In this document: positions 50,833-58,558 of the stretch, in pieces
Position numbering within the stretch: position 1 is the first letter of the stretch
How the letters are laid out: every line of letters starts with the position of its first letter
Assembly (NCBI GenBank): GCA_002440705.1
Contig: DJVA01000027.1
Location: 1-60,977 of the forward strand
Length of the DNA stretch: 60,977 bases
Origin: Flavobacteriaceae bacterium UBA6268
Lineage (GTDB): Bacteria; Bacteroidota; Bacteroidia; Flavobacteriales; Flavobacteriaceae
Direction: 5' to 3'
The notes under the pieces: generated by a model
The model's database searches: none
Seen by the model: only the letters and a program-made list of their open reading frames with translations
Told to the model about the DNA's origin: nothing
Made by a program: the position numbers and the translations under genes

Positions 50833-50931
50833 CGTAAAGGATGTTAAATTTGTGTTGGTTGGGTCGTTCTTTTAAAAAAAGAATTTAAATTTAGTTGATT
50901 CAAACGTATTTGTGAAATAAAATTCCAGCTT

Positions 50932-51093
50932 ATGACACAAACTTCCTCCCGTAAGAAACACGCCGATTTTCAAAGCAATTATCGACGTTCCCTAAACTTC
51001 AACCGTTTGGTGGATAAAGATGCGTTTGTGTTGAACGAACAGGGCGAACTGGTGATGCGTTCTTCCAGTCAAACCCCTGATTCGGAAACCTAA
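50932..51093 (+). CDS. Small hypothetical protein (53 aa)
   Basis: An ATG-to-TAA frame of 54 codons in the gap between the divergent SMP-30 and convergent MFS genes. The product is hydrophilic with a basic first half (SSRKKHADFQSNYRRSLNF) and an acidic/polar tail (FVLNEQGELVMRSSSQTPDSET). The composition is protein-like and the codon use resembles its neighbours. I do not recognise the family. Confidence 0.5.
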   Translation: MTQTSSRKKHADFQSNYRRSLNFNRLVDKDAFVLNEQGELVMRSSSQTPDSET

Positions 51094-51139
51094 ACTACGC
51101 GAAAGGGTCAATCTCCCTGCAGGGGGTGAGGTTTATACG

Positions 51140-52363
51140 TTAGTCGTCAAGACGAACCCCCTGTCCCTTTCGTCGCGCAGCATTTTTGCTGTAGCGCAAC
51201 AATCCTACAGAGAGTACTCCACAGACCATAAACCCTAAAAACACTGGGTAGACACTGTGTAGGATGTACCTCCCAATAAACGTACTGATGGGGATGGCCA
51301 TCAGGGTCGCAATCAAGCCCGTAATCGCCGCTGCCATCCCTGCAATATGCCCCATGGGTTCCATGGCCAAGGCCCGGAGGTTCCCAAACAGAAAGCCAAT
51401 GCAAAAAAACTGCACGGCAAAGAACACCATCAATACAGCGATGGGTGGATTGGGTTGTCCGAAAAAGAGTAGGAGGTAGAGGGCCGAGGTCCCCAAGAAG
51501 CCATACATGGCGGTAGTGACCATGCGTTGCATCCCATAGCGCAACACCAAGGAGCCGTTGGTAAATACCGCCAAGCCAATAGCGATGGAAAGTCCCGCAA
51601 AGATGAGGGGAAATTCTTCCTTTAAGTGGTATTGTTCCTGAAAGATCTGTTGCGACCCACTCAAGTACACCATAAAGGCCCCAAATACCAAGCCGGAGGT
51701 AAAGGTATAGCCCATGGTGGATTTTTCTTTCACCACCTCCTTAAACCCGTTCACGAAGAGTTTGCGGGTGAAGGGAATGCGCTTTTCAGGCACCAGCGTT
51801 TCCCGCTGTCGCCTCCAAAACCACAGGCATACGAGTCCGCTGAAGAAGAGCTGCACGTAAAAGATACCCTGCCATTCGTAATGGTCCAAGACCAGTTTCC
51901 CTGCGGCGGGCGCTACAATGGGCACCAATAAAAACACCACCGTCACAAACGACAGGATGCGCGCCATGTAATCGCCATGGTAGGTGTCGCGAATGATGGC
52001 TATGGAAATGGTGCGCGGAGCCGATAGTCCGATGCCCTGCAAGATGCGTCCCACAATCATCACTTCCAGGCTCTGTGCGAGCACGCATACCAAGCTGGCC
52101 AAAAGGAACAGGCCAAAGCCCATATACACGATGGGTTTGCGCCCTAGGGCGTCTGAAATGGGACCAAACACCAAGGGGCCAATACCCAGCCCCAAAAAAA
52201 TCATGGTGATGATCAATTGGTTGTCGGCCGGATTTTGAGTACCCATGGTAATTCCAATCACGTCCAGGGCAGGGAGGAGGGCATCGATGGCCAAGGCCAC
52301 CACCGACATTAAGGAGGCCATCATGGCAATGAATTCGATTTGGGAGGTGGTTGGTTTTGGCAT
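51140..52363 (-). CDS. MFS drug-resistance transporter (Bcr/CflA-type)
   Basis: 407 residues with 12 predicted helices. The Bcr/CflA subfamily is indicated by LPALDVIG near the N terminus, GPISDALGRKPIVYMG as motif A between TM2 and TM3, RILQGIGLSAPRTISIAIIRD as motif B, and VPIVAPAAGKLV. It likely exports drugs or metabolites with H+. The ATG at 52363 (MPKPTT) is chosen over 52378 because a TACTTTTA element sits exactly four bases upstream. Confidence 0.9.
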   Translation of the reverse strand: MPKPTTSQIEFIAMMASLMSVVALAIDALLPALDVIGITMGTQNPADNQLIITMIFLGLGIGPLVFGPISDALGRKPIVYMGFGLFLLASLVCVLAQSLEVMIVGRILQGIGLSAPRTISIAIIRDTYHGDYMARILSFVTVVFLLVPIVAPAAGKLVLDHYEWQGIFYVQLFFSGLVCLWFWRRQRETLVPEKRIPFTRKLFVNGFKEVVKEKSTMGYTFTSGLVFGAFMVYLSGSQQIFQEQYHLKEEFPLIFAGLSIAIGLAVFTNGSLVLRYGMQRMVTTAMYGFLGTSALYLLLFFGQPNPPIAVLMVFFAVQFFCIGFLFGNLRALAMEPMGHIAGMAAAITGLIATLMAIPISTFIGRYILHSVYPVFLGFMVCGVLSVGLLRYSKNAARRKGQGVRLDD

Positions 52364-52367
52364 TTGG

Positions 52368-52375
52368 TAAAAGTA
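52368..52375 (-). promoter_or_regulatory. -7 promoter element TACTTTTA, leaderless spacing
   Basis: On the minus strand TACTTTTA ends four bases before the MFS ATG at 52363, the same geometry as at 2211 and 17588. Confidence 0.5.
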
Positions 52376-52521
52376 CACATATTAGCCAGATTGGGGTGTG
52401 GATTTTTCACAACTTCGTCCCAAAAATGGTAGGTTGGCAATGCTTTTTTTCGTAAATTGTTTTCCTTATTTCGCAGTAAGCCTTTGTACATGGCAAAACC
52501 AATCCTCAAAATAACTTCTAT

Positions 52522-54648
52522 ATGAAAGTATTCGATAACAAGCACATTAAAAATGTGGTCTTCGTCGGGGCGCACCATGCTGGTAAAACCACCCTAGCGG
52601 AGACCATGCTTTTTGAAGCGGGCCTCATTAACCGTAGGGGCACCGTAGAGCAACAGAACACCGTTTCAGACTACCACGACATCGAACACGAGCGTGGCGC
52701 CTCGGTCTTCGCCACCCCCTTGCATACGGAGTGGCGGAACTACAAGATCAACATCATCGACACCCCGGGGCTCGATGATTTTATTGGCGAGATCATTGCG
52801 TCCATCCGGGTGGCCGACACCATCGTACAGGTCATCAATGCAGAACACGGTGCCGATATAGGCACCGAAATTATTTGGGACTACGTCAACAAGTACCACA
52901 AGCCTACCGTGTTCGTCATCAACAAGATCGATCACGAAAAAGCCAATTTCGACCAGAGCTTGGCCAGTTTGAAACGCTTGGTGGGGAACAATGCGGTACA
53001 GATCCAGTATCCCATCATCCTGGACGGTGCCCAATGCATTGTGGACGTCCTGAAGATGAAGTGCTATAAGTTTGGCCCGGAAGGAGGGAAGCCTGAAAAG
53101 CTGGCCATCCCGGATAACGAACTGGACCGTGCCAATGCACTGCACAACGAATTGGTGGAAAAAGCCGCCGAAAACGACGAGGAATTGATGGAATTGTACT
53201 TCGACAAGGGCACCCTGAACGAAGACGAACTCCGCCAGGGTATCAAACTGGGCATGTTGAACCACGACCTCTTTCCCGTGTTCTGCCTCAGTGCCCTCAA
53301 GGACATGGGTTCTGGAAGGCTCATGGGCTTCATTGACAATGTAGCACCCGCAGCCTCCGACCTGAAGCCGGAGCAGAGTGTGGAAGGGAATCTCGTCGAA
53401 CCCAAAGTAGACGCGCCCACCACACTTTTTGTTTTTAAGACCTTGTACCAACCCAATTTGGGGCAGATGACCTTCTTTAAGGTGAAATCGGGCGAGGTAA
53501 AGGCCAACGACAAACTCTACAACAGCCGTACCGGTGAGATGGAGACGCTGAACCAGCTGTTCATCATGGACGGGAAGACCAAGCAACAGGTTGATAAGCT
53601 CACGGTAGGGGACATTGGGGCCACCACCAAACTGCGCGATACCGAAACCAACGATACCCTTTTTGAGGGCCAGGGCGGTACCACCATCCGGCCCATCCAA
53701 TTTCCTCAGGCCCGTTTGGAGAAGGCCGTCTTTGCCGAAACGACCAGCGAAGAGGAAAAACTCAACGAGGTATTGAAGAAACTGCACAGCCAAGATCCCA
53801 CCTTAACCTTGCGCTACGACAGCGAAACCCATCAAACCATCATTGGGTGCCAAGGCGAACTGCACTTGGCGGTAGTGACCTGGATGCTGGACAAGGTGTA
53901 CCAGGTGAGTGCCCGGTTCGAATCGCCCAAGATCTCGTACCGCGAAACCATTCAAAAGCCTGCCACGGCCAACTACCGACACAAAAAGCAGTCGGGGGGT
54001 GCTGGCCAGTTTGGAGAGGTGCATTTAAAAATAGAACCCTATTACGAAGGTATGGACGAGCCTCAGGGCTTTAGCATCCGTGGAAAAGAGGAGATTACCC
54101 TCGATTGGGGCGGCAAGTTGGTGTTTTACAATTGCATCGTGGGCGGGGTGATTGATGCCCGCTATTTGCCCTCCATCATGAAAGGGGTACTGGAAGTGAT
54201 GGAAAATGGGCCCCTGACCCAATCCTATGCCCGCGACATCCGTGTGATGGTGTACGACGGCAAGATGCACAGTGTCGACTCCAACGACATTTCCTTCAAG
54301 ATTGCAGGGGCCACGGCCTTTAAGGATGCCTTCAAACAGGCCAATCCCAAGCTGTTGGAGCCGGTGTTTGAGGTGAGCGTGAAAGTACCGGAGCAGATGG
54401 TCGGGAACGTGATGACCGAATTGCAGAGCCGTAGGGCCATCATCCAAGGGATTTCCAACGAGGATGCCTATCAGATGCTGAAGGTGATGATCCCCAAGGC
54501 CGAACTGAGCGATTTTTCCACCAAGTTGCGCTCGTTGACACAGGGACGGGGCAATTTTACCAGCAAGTTTTCCAGTTACGAGGTGGTGCCACAGCACATC
54601 CAAAAGGAGCTGGCAGACAAGCTGCAGGAAGTGGCAATGGATAAATAG
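52522..54648 (+). CDS. EF-G-like translational GTPase paralogue
   Basis: 708 residues with the EF-G domain order I-V. G1 is GAHHAGKT (16-23), G3 is DTPGLDDF (80-87) and G4 is NKID. The switch I RGITI segment is replaced by RGASVFA, and the catalytic His after DTPG in EF-G (PGH) is Leu84. Domains IV and V are present (GGVIDARYLPSIMKGVLEVME, QSRRAIIQGI). Canonical fusA is usually elsewhere, near rps genes, so this is the second copy. With the histidine lost, GTP hydrolysis should be weak or absent; Bacteroides EF-G2 was reported to translocate without hydrolysis, and this may be similar. Confidence 0.9.
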   Translation: MKVFDNKHIKNVVFVGAHHAGKTTLAETMLFEAGLINRRGTVEQQNTVSDYHDIEHERGASVFATPLHTEWRNYKINIIDTPGLDDFIGEIIASIRVADTIVQVINAEHGADIGTEIIWDYVNKYHKPTVFVINKIDHEKANFDQSLASLKRLVGNNAVQIQYPIILDGAQCIVDVLKMKCYKFGPEGGKPEKLAIPDNELDRANALHNELVEKAAENDEELMELYFDKGTLNEDELRQGIKLGMLNHDLFPVFCLSALKDMGSGRLMGFIDNVAPAASDLKPEQSVEGNLVEPKVDAPTTLFVFKTLYQPNLGQMTFFKVKSGEVKANDKLYNSRTGEMETLNQLFIMDGKTKQQVDKLTVGDIGATTKLRDTETNDTLFEGQGGTTIRPIQFPQARLEKAVFAETTSEEEKLNEVLKKLHSQDPTLTLRYDSETHQTIIGCQGELHLAVVTWMLDKVYQVSARFESPKISYRETIQKPATANYRHKKQSGGAGQFGEVHLKIEPYYEGMDEPQGFSIRGKEEITLDWGGKLVFYNCIVGGVIDARYLPSIMKGVLEVMENGPLTQSYARDIRVMVYDGKMHSVDSNDISFKIAGATAFKDAFKQANPKLLEPVFEVSVKVPEQMVGNVMTELQSRRAIIQGISNEDAYQMLKVMIPKAELSDFSTKLRSLTQGRGNFTSKFSSYEVVPQHIQKELADKLQEVAMDK

Positions 54649-54693
54649 GTCCTAGGTTATGGGTAAAGGGTTCTAAGTTCCCAACCCAGCAAG

Positions 54694-54741
54694 GTCACCC
54701 TGAGCCTAGCCTGTCCCAAGCTTGACGAGGGATCGAAGGGC
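54694..54741. repeat. Interspersed repeat R1 (TGAGCCTAGCCTGTCCC type)
   Basis: GTCACCCTGAGCCTAGCCTG continues with TCCCAAGCTTGACGAGGGAT and CGAAGG. It belongs to the same repeat family as copies at 55399 and 60849, shared by a GTCA-CTGAGC head and a TCGAAG tail. It lies just after the EF-G-like gene. Confidence 0.65.
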
Positions 54742-54797
54742 AGAAAAAAATAAATAATAGCAATAAACAATAACAATAAAAAATAAACCATAAAACC

Positions 54798-55187
54798 ATG
54801 CAGACAAAAGTGCGATTATTAAGCGATTTAAAGTTCAATTTAGAAACCTGGAGGCGTGAGTTGCGGTTCCATTTTGACGAGATGGATACCTTCCAGGAGA
54901 AGTTGGAAGAGATAGCTGCCCACGAGTTTGGGAAGGATGCCCGCAAGAATTTGGAAATGTTCCAGAACCGGATCATGATTGAGAAGGCGGCCATCGCCAA
55001 GTTGAAGCACCGTTGCAAGGAAAAATTAAGGGAATTGAACGCCGCACATTACAACGATGCCCCGGTAGATGGGGAGCTTAGAAGCCGCCAAACCGAATTG
55101 AAGGGCGACATGCGCACCTACATCAAATTGCATTACGACCTCAAGGAGGAGATGATGGATTTCTTTGCAGAGTACCTGGACGAGTAG
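54798..55187 (+). CDS. Helical coiled-coil hypothetical protein (129 aa)
   Basis: Almost wholly alpha-helical, with heptad-like Leu/Glu/Lys spacing over residues 15-80 (TWRRELRFHFDEMDTFQEKL, KNLEMFQNRIMIEKAAIAKL) and an acidic C terminus (DFFAEYLDE). No signal peptide or membrane helix. It is 149 bp downstream of the EF-G-like gene on the same strand, but the R1 repeat lies between them. Function unknown. Confidence 0.75.
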   Translation: MQTKVRLLSDLKFNLETWRRELRFHFDEMDTFQEKLEEIAAHEFGKDARKNLEMFQNRIMIEKAAIAKLKHRCKEKLRELNAAHYNDAPVDGELRSRQTELKGDMRTYIKLHYDLKEEMMDFFAEYLDE

Positions 55188-55259
55188 CACTCTGTCATTC
55201 TGGGCATAGCGACGAATCCCTAAAGGAAAGGCCAACGCGGCAGTCTGGTACCTTCGCTA

Positions 55260-55280
55260 AAAATGTCCACAGGACATTTT
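55260..55280. terminator. Terminator-like hairpin
   Basis: AAAATGTCC-ACA-GGACATTTT is a perfect 9-bp stem with A and T ends on both sides, downstream of the coiled-coil gene. Confidence 0.6.
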
Positions 55281-55366
55281 CTTGACGCTCGGTCCAATTC
55301 TGAGTGCAGCGAAGAATCTCAGCTCGACAAGCAACCCAATAAACAATGCCAATACAAATAAACAAT

Positions 55367-55393
55367 AAAAAAGTGCCCACGCGGCACTTTTTT
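55367..55393. terminator. Bidirectional terminator hairpin
   Basis: AAGTGCC-CACGC-GGCACTT, flanked by four A upstream and four T downstream, functions on either strand. Confidence 0.7.
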
Positions 55394-55398
55394 ACAAT

Positions 55399-55449
55399 GT
55401 CATGCTGAGCTTAGCCTGTCCCGAGCTTGACGGAGGGGTCGAAGCACTT
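55399..55449. repeat. Interspersed repeat R2
   Basis: GTCATGCTGAGCTTAGCCTG continues into TCCCGAGCTTGACGGAGGGG and TCGAAGCAC. It is the same family as R1 (54694) and as the arms of the inverted repeat at 60849-60927. Confidence 0.65.
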
Positions 55450-55498
55450 CAGCCGGACAAGGAATCTCCAATAAACAATAACAATTCACAATAGAAAA

Positions 55499-55528
55499 TA
55501 AGAAAGCGCTCCCAAGGGCACTTTCTTA
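55499..55528. terminator. Terminator-like hairpin with imperfect stem
   Basis: AAGAAAG and CTTTCTT enclose an inner GCGCTCCC/GGGCA stem with small mismatches. Confidence 0.4.
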
Positions 55529-55589
55529 CCACTTGAAATCAATCGTTCTCAAGAGGTCCTTGCTGCTTTTATAGTTCATCAATATTCAC

Positions 55590-55597
55590 TATCTTTA
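55590..55597 (+). promoter_or_regulatory. -7 promoter element TATCTTTA before the accessory cluster
   Basis: TATCTTTA lies 104 bases upstream of the metallophosphoesterase ATG, leaving a long 5' leader. No other TAnnTTTG-like site closer to the gene is evident. Confidence 0.4.
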
Positions 55598-55701
55598 GAA
55601 AGTCCCCACCGTGGCTTGTATCATTCCGGCCATCCAATCAACATAAATTTTGCCCAGCTATAAGACGCAGGGTATTTATCTATAAAAGCTAATTAAATAC
55701 C

Positions 55702-57357
55702 ATGCTTAGATTTGTATCAAAAAAAGATTTCATTCAGTACATTGGTTATCAATATAATCTTCGAAAGAAAACCATTGACATTCCCATTTTTGATGTACTA
55801 TGGGAGTTGTACCAAATTGGGGACCGCTACCGAAAAGAGAAAAAGACCGCTATAGAAGAGGGGCTTGACGAAAATTACAAGGCCTTGATTGCGTCCATTA
55901 TGGGCACATCGCAATTTCGTGAATACACGGGGAGGGATACCATTCAAGAACACACCATCGATCATAATGTTTTTACTCGTGTAAAGACCATAACGTATCG
56001 ATCCAAGGAATCCATGCCCCTAGGGGGGAACATATCAAACATCAACCCGCCAAACATCGATCCCATAAGGAGATTAAACTTTCCGCATACTAGACCACAA
56101 CCCAATCTCAACAAAGGGCCTATTAATTTTGTGATCTTTTCAGACCACCACATGACTGAAAAGGGCCACCGTCACAATTATTTTGAAAAGAACAAGGAAC
56201 TCTACATGGAGTTGTTGGATTATTATGCCGATGAGGGTTTTGGGTTGATTGAAAACGGTGATGTAGAGGAATACACCATCTTTGAACCCACCATAAAGAT
56301 TGCCAATGGATACAATAATCTTATCAATAAACAACCCGATACGTTATTTGAGCACTTGGCGGGAGAGAATGTTGGTTCCATAAATTGGGAACATCTAAGG
56401 GTGCAGCGCATCAAAAACAGAAAGGAAATCCTTCCTAGAATTATTGAAGACAATATAGAACTTTACGAGCTAATCGATGATAAATTTGCAAAAAAGGGAT
56501 CAGACTATTATACAAAGGTTACGGGAAACCACGATCCCTATTTGGCACAAGATCTCATCCTCACATTACCAAAAAATTTTAGAGACAATCTTTGTGACGT
56601 GCTAAAAATACATCACAAGCCCATTGGGGGAAGGCAGGAATACTTGAAGTATTTTGTTACCCATGGACATCAATTTGATAGTTCTACCTTGCCACAGCAT
56701 GCTTTTGCCTTGGGCGAAGTATTTTCCGAAACCCTTGGCTGGACCATTCAAGGGGCGGATCGTATCTGGAATGCCTCTAAAACAGAGCCCTGGAGAAATC
56801 CCAACAAACAGGTAGCATTTCGTAACATCCTGGCCACAGCCAAACCCATGTCCAATCCAGATAGTCTATTCAGTGGCTTTGGAATTGGAATCGATATTGC
56901 CGCTGAAATTGTTATCGAGATTTTGATGCAGGGCCATGAGATTGCATGGGAATATTTTGATAACTCCAGTAGGATTCAAGCCTTCCAGCAAGAAGTCATG
57001 ACCGGTGACGAATATTTCAAGGTTCGCCACTTGTCTGAAACGGTGTTGGTAGCAGAGCTGGAAAAATATTATGGTCATACCGATATTCGAGATTGGGCGC
57101 ACAAACCCAAGCTCATCATTGGGCATACGCATGAGCCTCGATCGCATCCTAAACGACTTACAACTAAAAATGGAACGACTCCCTATTATTTAAATTCTGG
57201 ATCTGCAGGACGCTTCGAAAACCTTATTTGGGGCATCGAACTCCGAAATGGTGTGGAAAAGGTCGTCTCTTGGACCAGAAGCGGGTCCCAATTAATCCGA
57301 AATTCTTGGGAACCAAATAACGAAGGGCAATTAATAAAAAAGGAATATCCGCTCTAG
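55702..57357 (+). CDS. Metallophosphoesterase with novel N-terminal region
   Basis: 551 residues. The five metal-binding motifs of the calcineurin-like superfamily are in order: FSDHHM (Asp148, His150), NGDVEE (Asp187), TGNHD (275-279), THGHQF (321-325) and IGHTHEP (474-478). The first 140 residues and the insert between motifs are not recognised. It is cytosolic by absence of a signal. Its DNA looks richer in A and T than the genes on either side. The MurE-like ligase starts 6 bp downstream. The substrate is unknown; a nucleotide, nucleic acid or nucleotide-linked sugar are all possible. Confidence 0.85.
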   Translation: MLRFVSKKDFIQYIGYQYNLRKKTIDIPIFDVLWELYQIGDRYRKEKKTAIEEGLDENYKALIASIMGTSQFREYTGRDTIQEHTIDHNVFTRVKTITYRSKESMPLGGNISNINPPNIDPIRRLNFPHTRPQPNLNKGPINFVIFSDHHMTEKGHRHNYFEKNKELYMELLDYYADEGFGLIENGDVEEYTIFEPTIKIANGYNNLINKQPDTLFEHLAGENVGSINWEHLRVQRIKNRKEILPRIIEDNIELYELIDDKFAKKGSDYYTKVTGNHDPYLAQDLILTLPKNFRDNLCDVLKIHHKPIGGRQEYLKYFVTHGHQFDSSTLPQHAFALGEVFSETLGWTIQGADRIWNASKTEPWRNPNKQVAFRNILATAKPMSNPDSLFSGFGIGIDIAAEIVIEILMQGHEIAWEYFDNSSRIQAFQQEVMTGDEYFKVRHLSETVLVAELEKYYGHTDIRDWAHKPKLIIGHTHEPRSHPKRLTTKNGTTPYYLNSGSAGRFENLIWGIELRNGVEKVVSWTRSGSQLIRNSWEPNNEGQLIKKEYPL

Positions 57358-57363
57358 GTACTA

Positions 57364-58539
57364 ATGAAACACATTGCCATTACCGGAACCAACGGAAAGA
57401 CCAGCACACTCGTATTGGCACACCAACTGCTTAATGCATCTGGAAACAGCGTAGCTTCATTGGGGACCCTAGGTTTAAAAATTGAAGATGTACTAGAAGA
57501 CGAACCGGTATTAATGGGTGACCGCCCCATGGAAGCATTCTTGGAGGAACTCCATTATTTTCACGATGTGGACGCCTTCTTGTTCGAGGCCTATAGCGTA
57601 GCGCTTGCCAATGGCAAGTACGATGGCATTCCCATTGACGTTGCCCTATTGACCAACCTCGATGCCGACCACCTGGATGTCCATAAAAATATAGAGGCTT
57701 ATCGAGCGGCAAAATACCACCTGTTTCAAAAATTATTGAAACCCAACGGTACGGCCGTTTGCTGGGAAAATGACTCCGCTGCACATATTATAAAAGGGAT
57801 TTGCGCAGAAAGGGGTTGCCGTTTGGTGTCGTTTGGCACTGACACTTCCGCCACGCTGCGCTTATTGAAATCAACCAAAAGCAAAAAGGGAACCGAGGTT
57901 CTATTGCAGTACCATCAGCTTAAGTGCCACGCTACCGTACCCTTTGTGGGTAAGCCATATATCAATAATTGGATGGGCGCTTTGTTGCTTTGTTTGGAAC
58001 TGGGCCTCCCCATGGAATTCCTTCTAAAAAAATCAGAGACACTAACCCTTCCCAAAGGTAGGGCAGAAGTGGTCGCACAGTGTCAAGGGGGTGCGGTGGT
58101 GGTCGATTATGCCAACAACCCGGCCGCCTTGTGTACCACATTAACTTGGGCACGGGAACAGTATCCCGGCACAGTACATTTGGTTTTTGGAGGCAGTGGC
58201 AACCACAAAAGCTACCAACGCAAGGAAATGGCTGAAACGGCACAGTTGCTGGCCGATGTAGTATACATTACCGATGACAACCCCCGGGAGGAACCGCCAC
58301 AAGACATCCGTAAGCAACTAAGTCTCCATTGTCCGAAAGGCTTGGTTGTGGCAGGTCGTAGCCAAGCAATACATAAGGCCATTAAAGCCTTGCAGCCAGG
58401 CGATGTATTGCTCATTACGGGCAAGGGACATGAAACCCATCAGGAAATAAACTATACCCTAAAACCCCATAACGATAAAACCGTGGTACAAGCCTACCTG
58501 CATAGCATCCAAATGGATAAGGCTATCACACATTACTAA
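57364..58539 (+). CDS. MurE-like Mur ligase lacking the UDP-binding domain
   Basis: 391 residues containing only the ATP-binding and C-terminal domains of a Mur ligase. P-loop GTNGKTST at 8-15, LTNLDADHLDVH at 96-107, carbamylated-Lys position AAK (Lys117), KGRAEVV at 231-237, VDYANNP at 247-253, DNPREEP at 305-311 and GKGHETHQE at 353-361. DNPR and GKGHE are MurE signatures that in E. coli-type enzymes bind meso-diaminopimelate. The N-terminal UDP-MurNAc-binding domain is absent, so the acceptor is probably not a UDP-muramyl peptide. The S74 gene follows after 19 bp. Confidence 0.9.
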   Translation: MKHIAITGTNGKTSTLVLAHQLLNASGNSVASLGTLGLKIEDVLEDEPVLMGDRPMEAFLEELHYFHDVDAFLFEAYSVALANGKYDGIPIDVALLTNLDADHLDVHKNIEAYRAAKYHLFQKLLKPNGTAVCWENDSAAHIIKGICAERGCRLVSFGTDTSATLRLLKSTKSKKGTEVLLQYHQLKCHATVPFVGKPYINNWMGALLLCLELGLPMEFLLKKSETLTLPKGRAEVVAQCQGGAVVVDYANNPAALCTTLTWAREQYPGTVHLVFGGSGNHKSYQRKEMAETAQLLADVVYITDDNPREEPPQDIRKQLSLHCPKGLVVAGRSQAIHKAIKALQPGDVLLITGKGHETHQEINYTLKPHNDKTVVQAYLHSIQMDKAITHY

Positions 58540-58558
58540 CCATTTTTATAAAAGAACC

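Larger units (their letters stand above)
55188..55701. other. 514-bp spacer with repeats and three hairpins, no gene
   Basis: No credible coding frame is seen. The stretch holds an interspersed repeat at 55399-55449, another GTCATTCTGGGCATAGCGAC-like piece at 55194-55230, and several AATAAACAATAACAAT-type AT tracts. It also has three terminator-like hairpins, at 55260, 55367 and 55499, and a TATCTTTA promoter at 55590. The mosaic of repeats separates housekeeping genes from the accessory cluster that follows. Confidence 0.7.

Noticed and set aside
52666..53793. 375-codon frame antisense to the EF-G-like gene
   Set aside because: Long antisense frames are expected from the codon bias of the sense gene; the translation is Val/Gly/His-rich with no domain.
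55188..55701. Transposon remnant in the repeat-rich spacer
   Set aside because: No transposase fragment or target-site duplication can be seen; only short interspersed repeats and hairpins.
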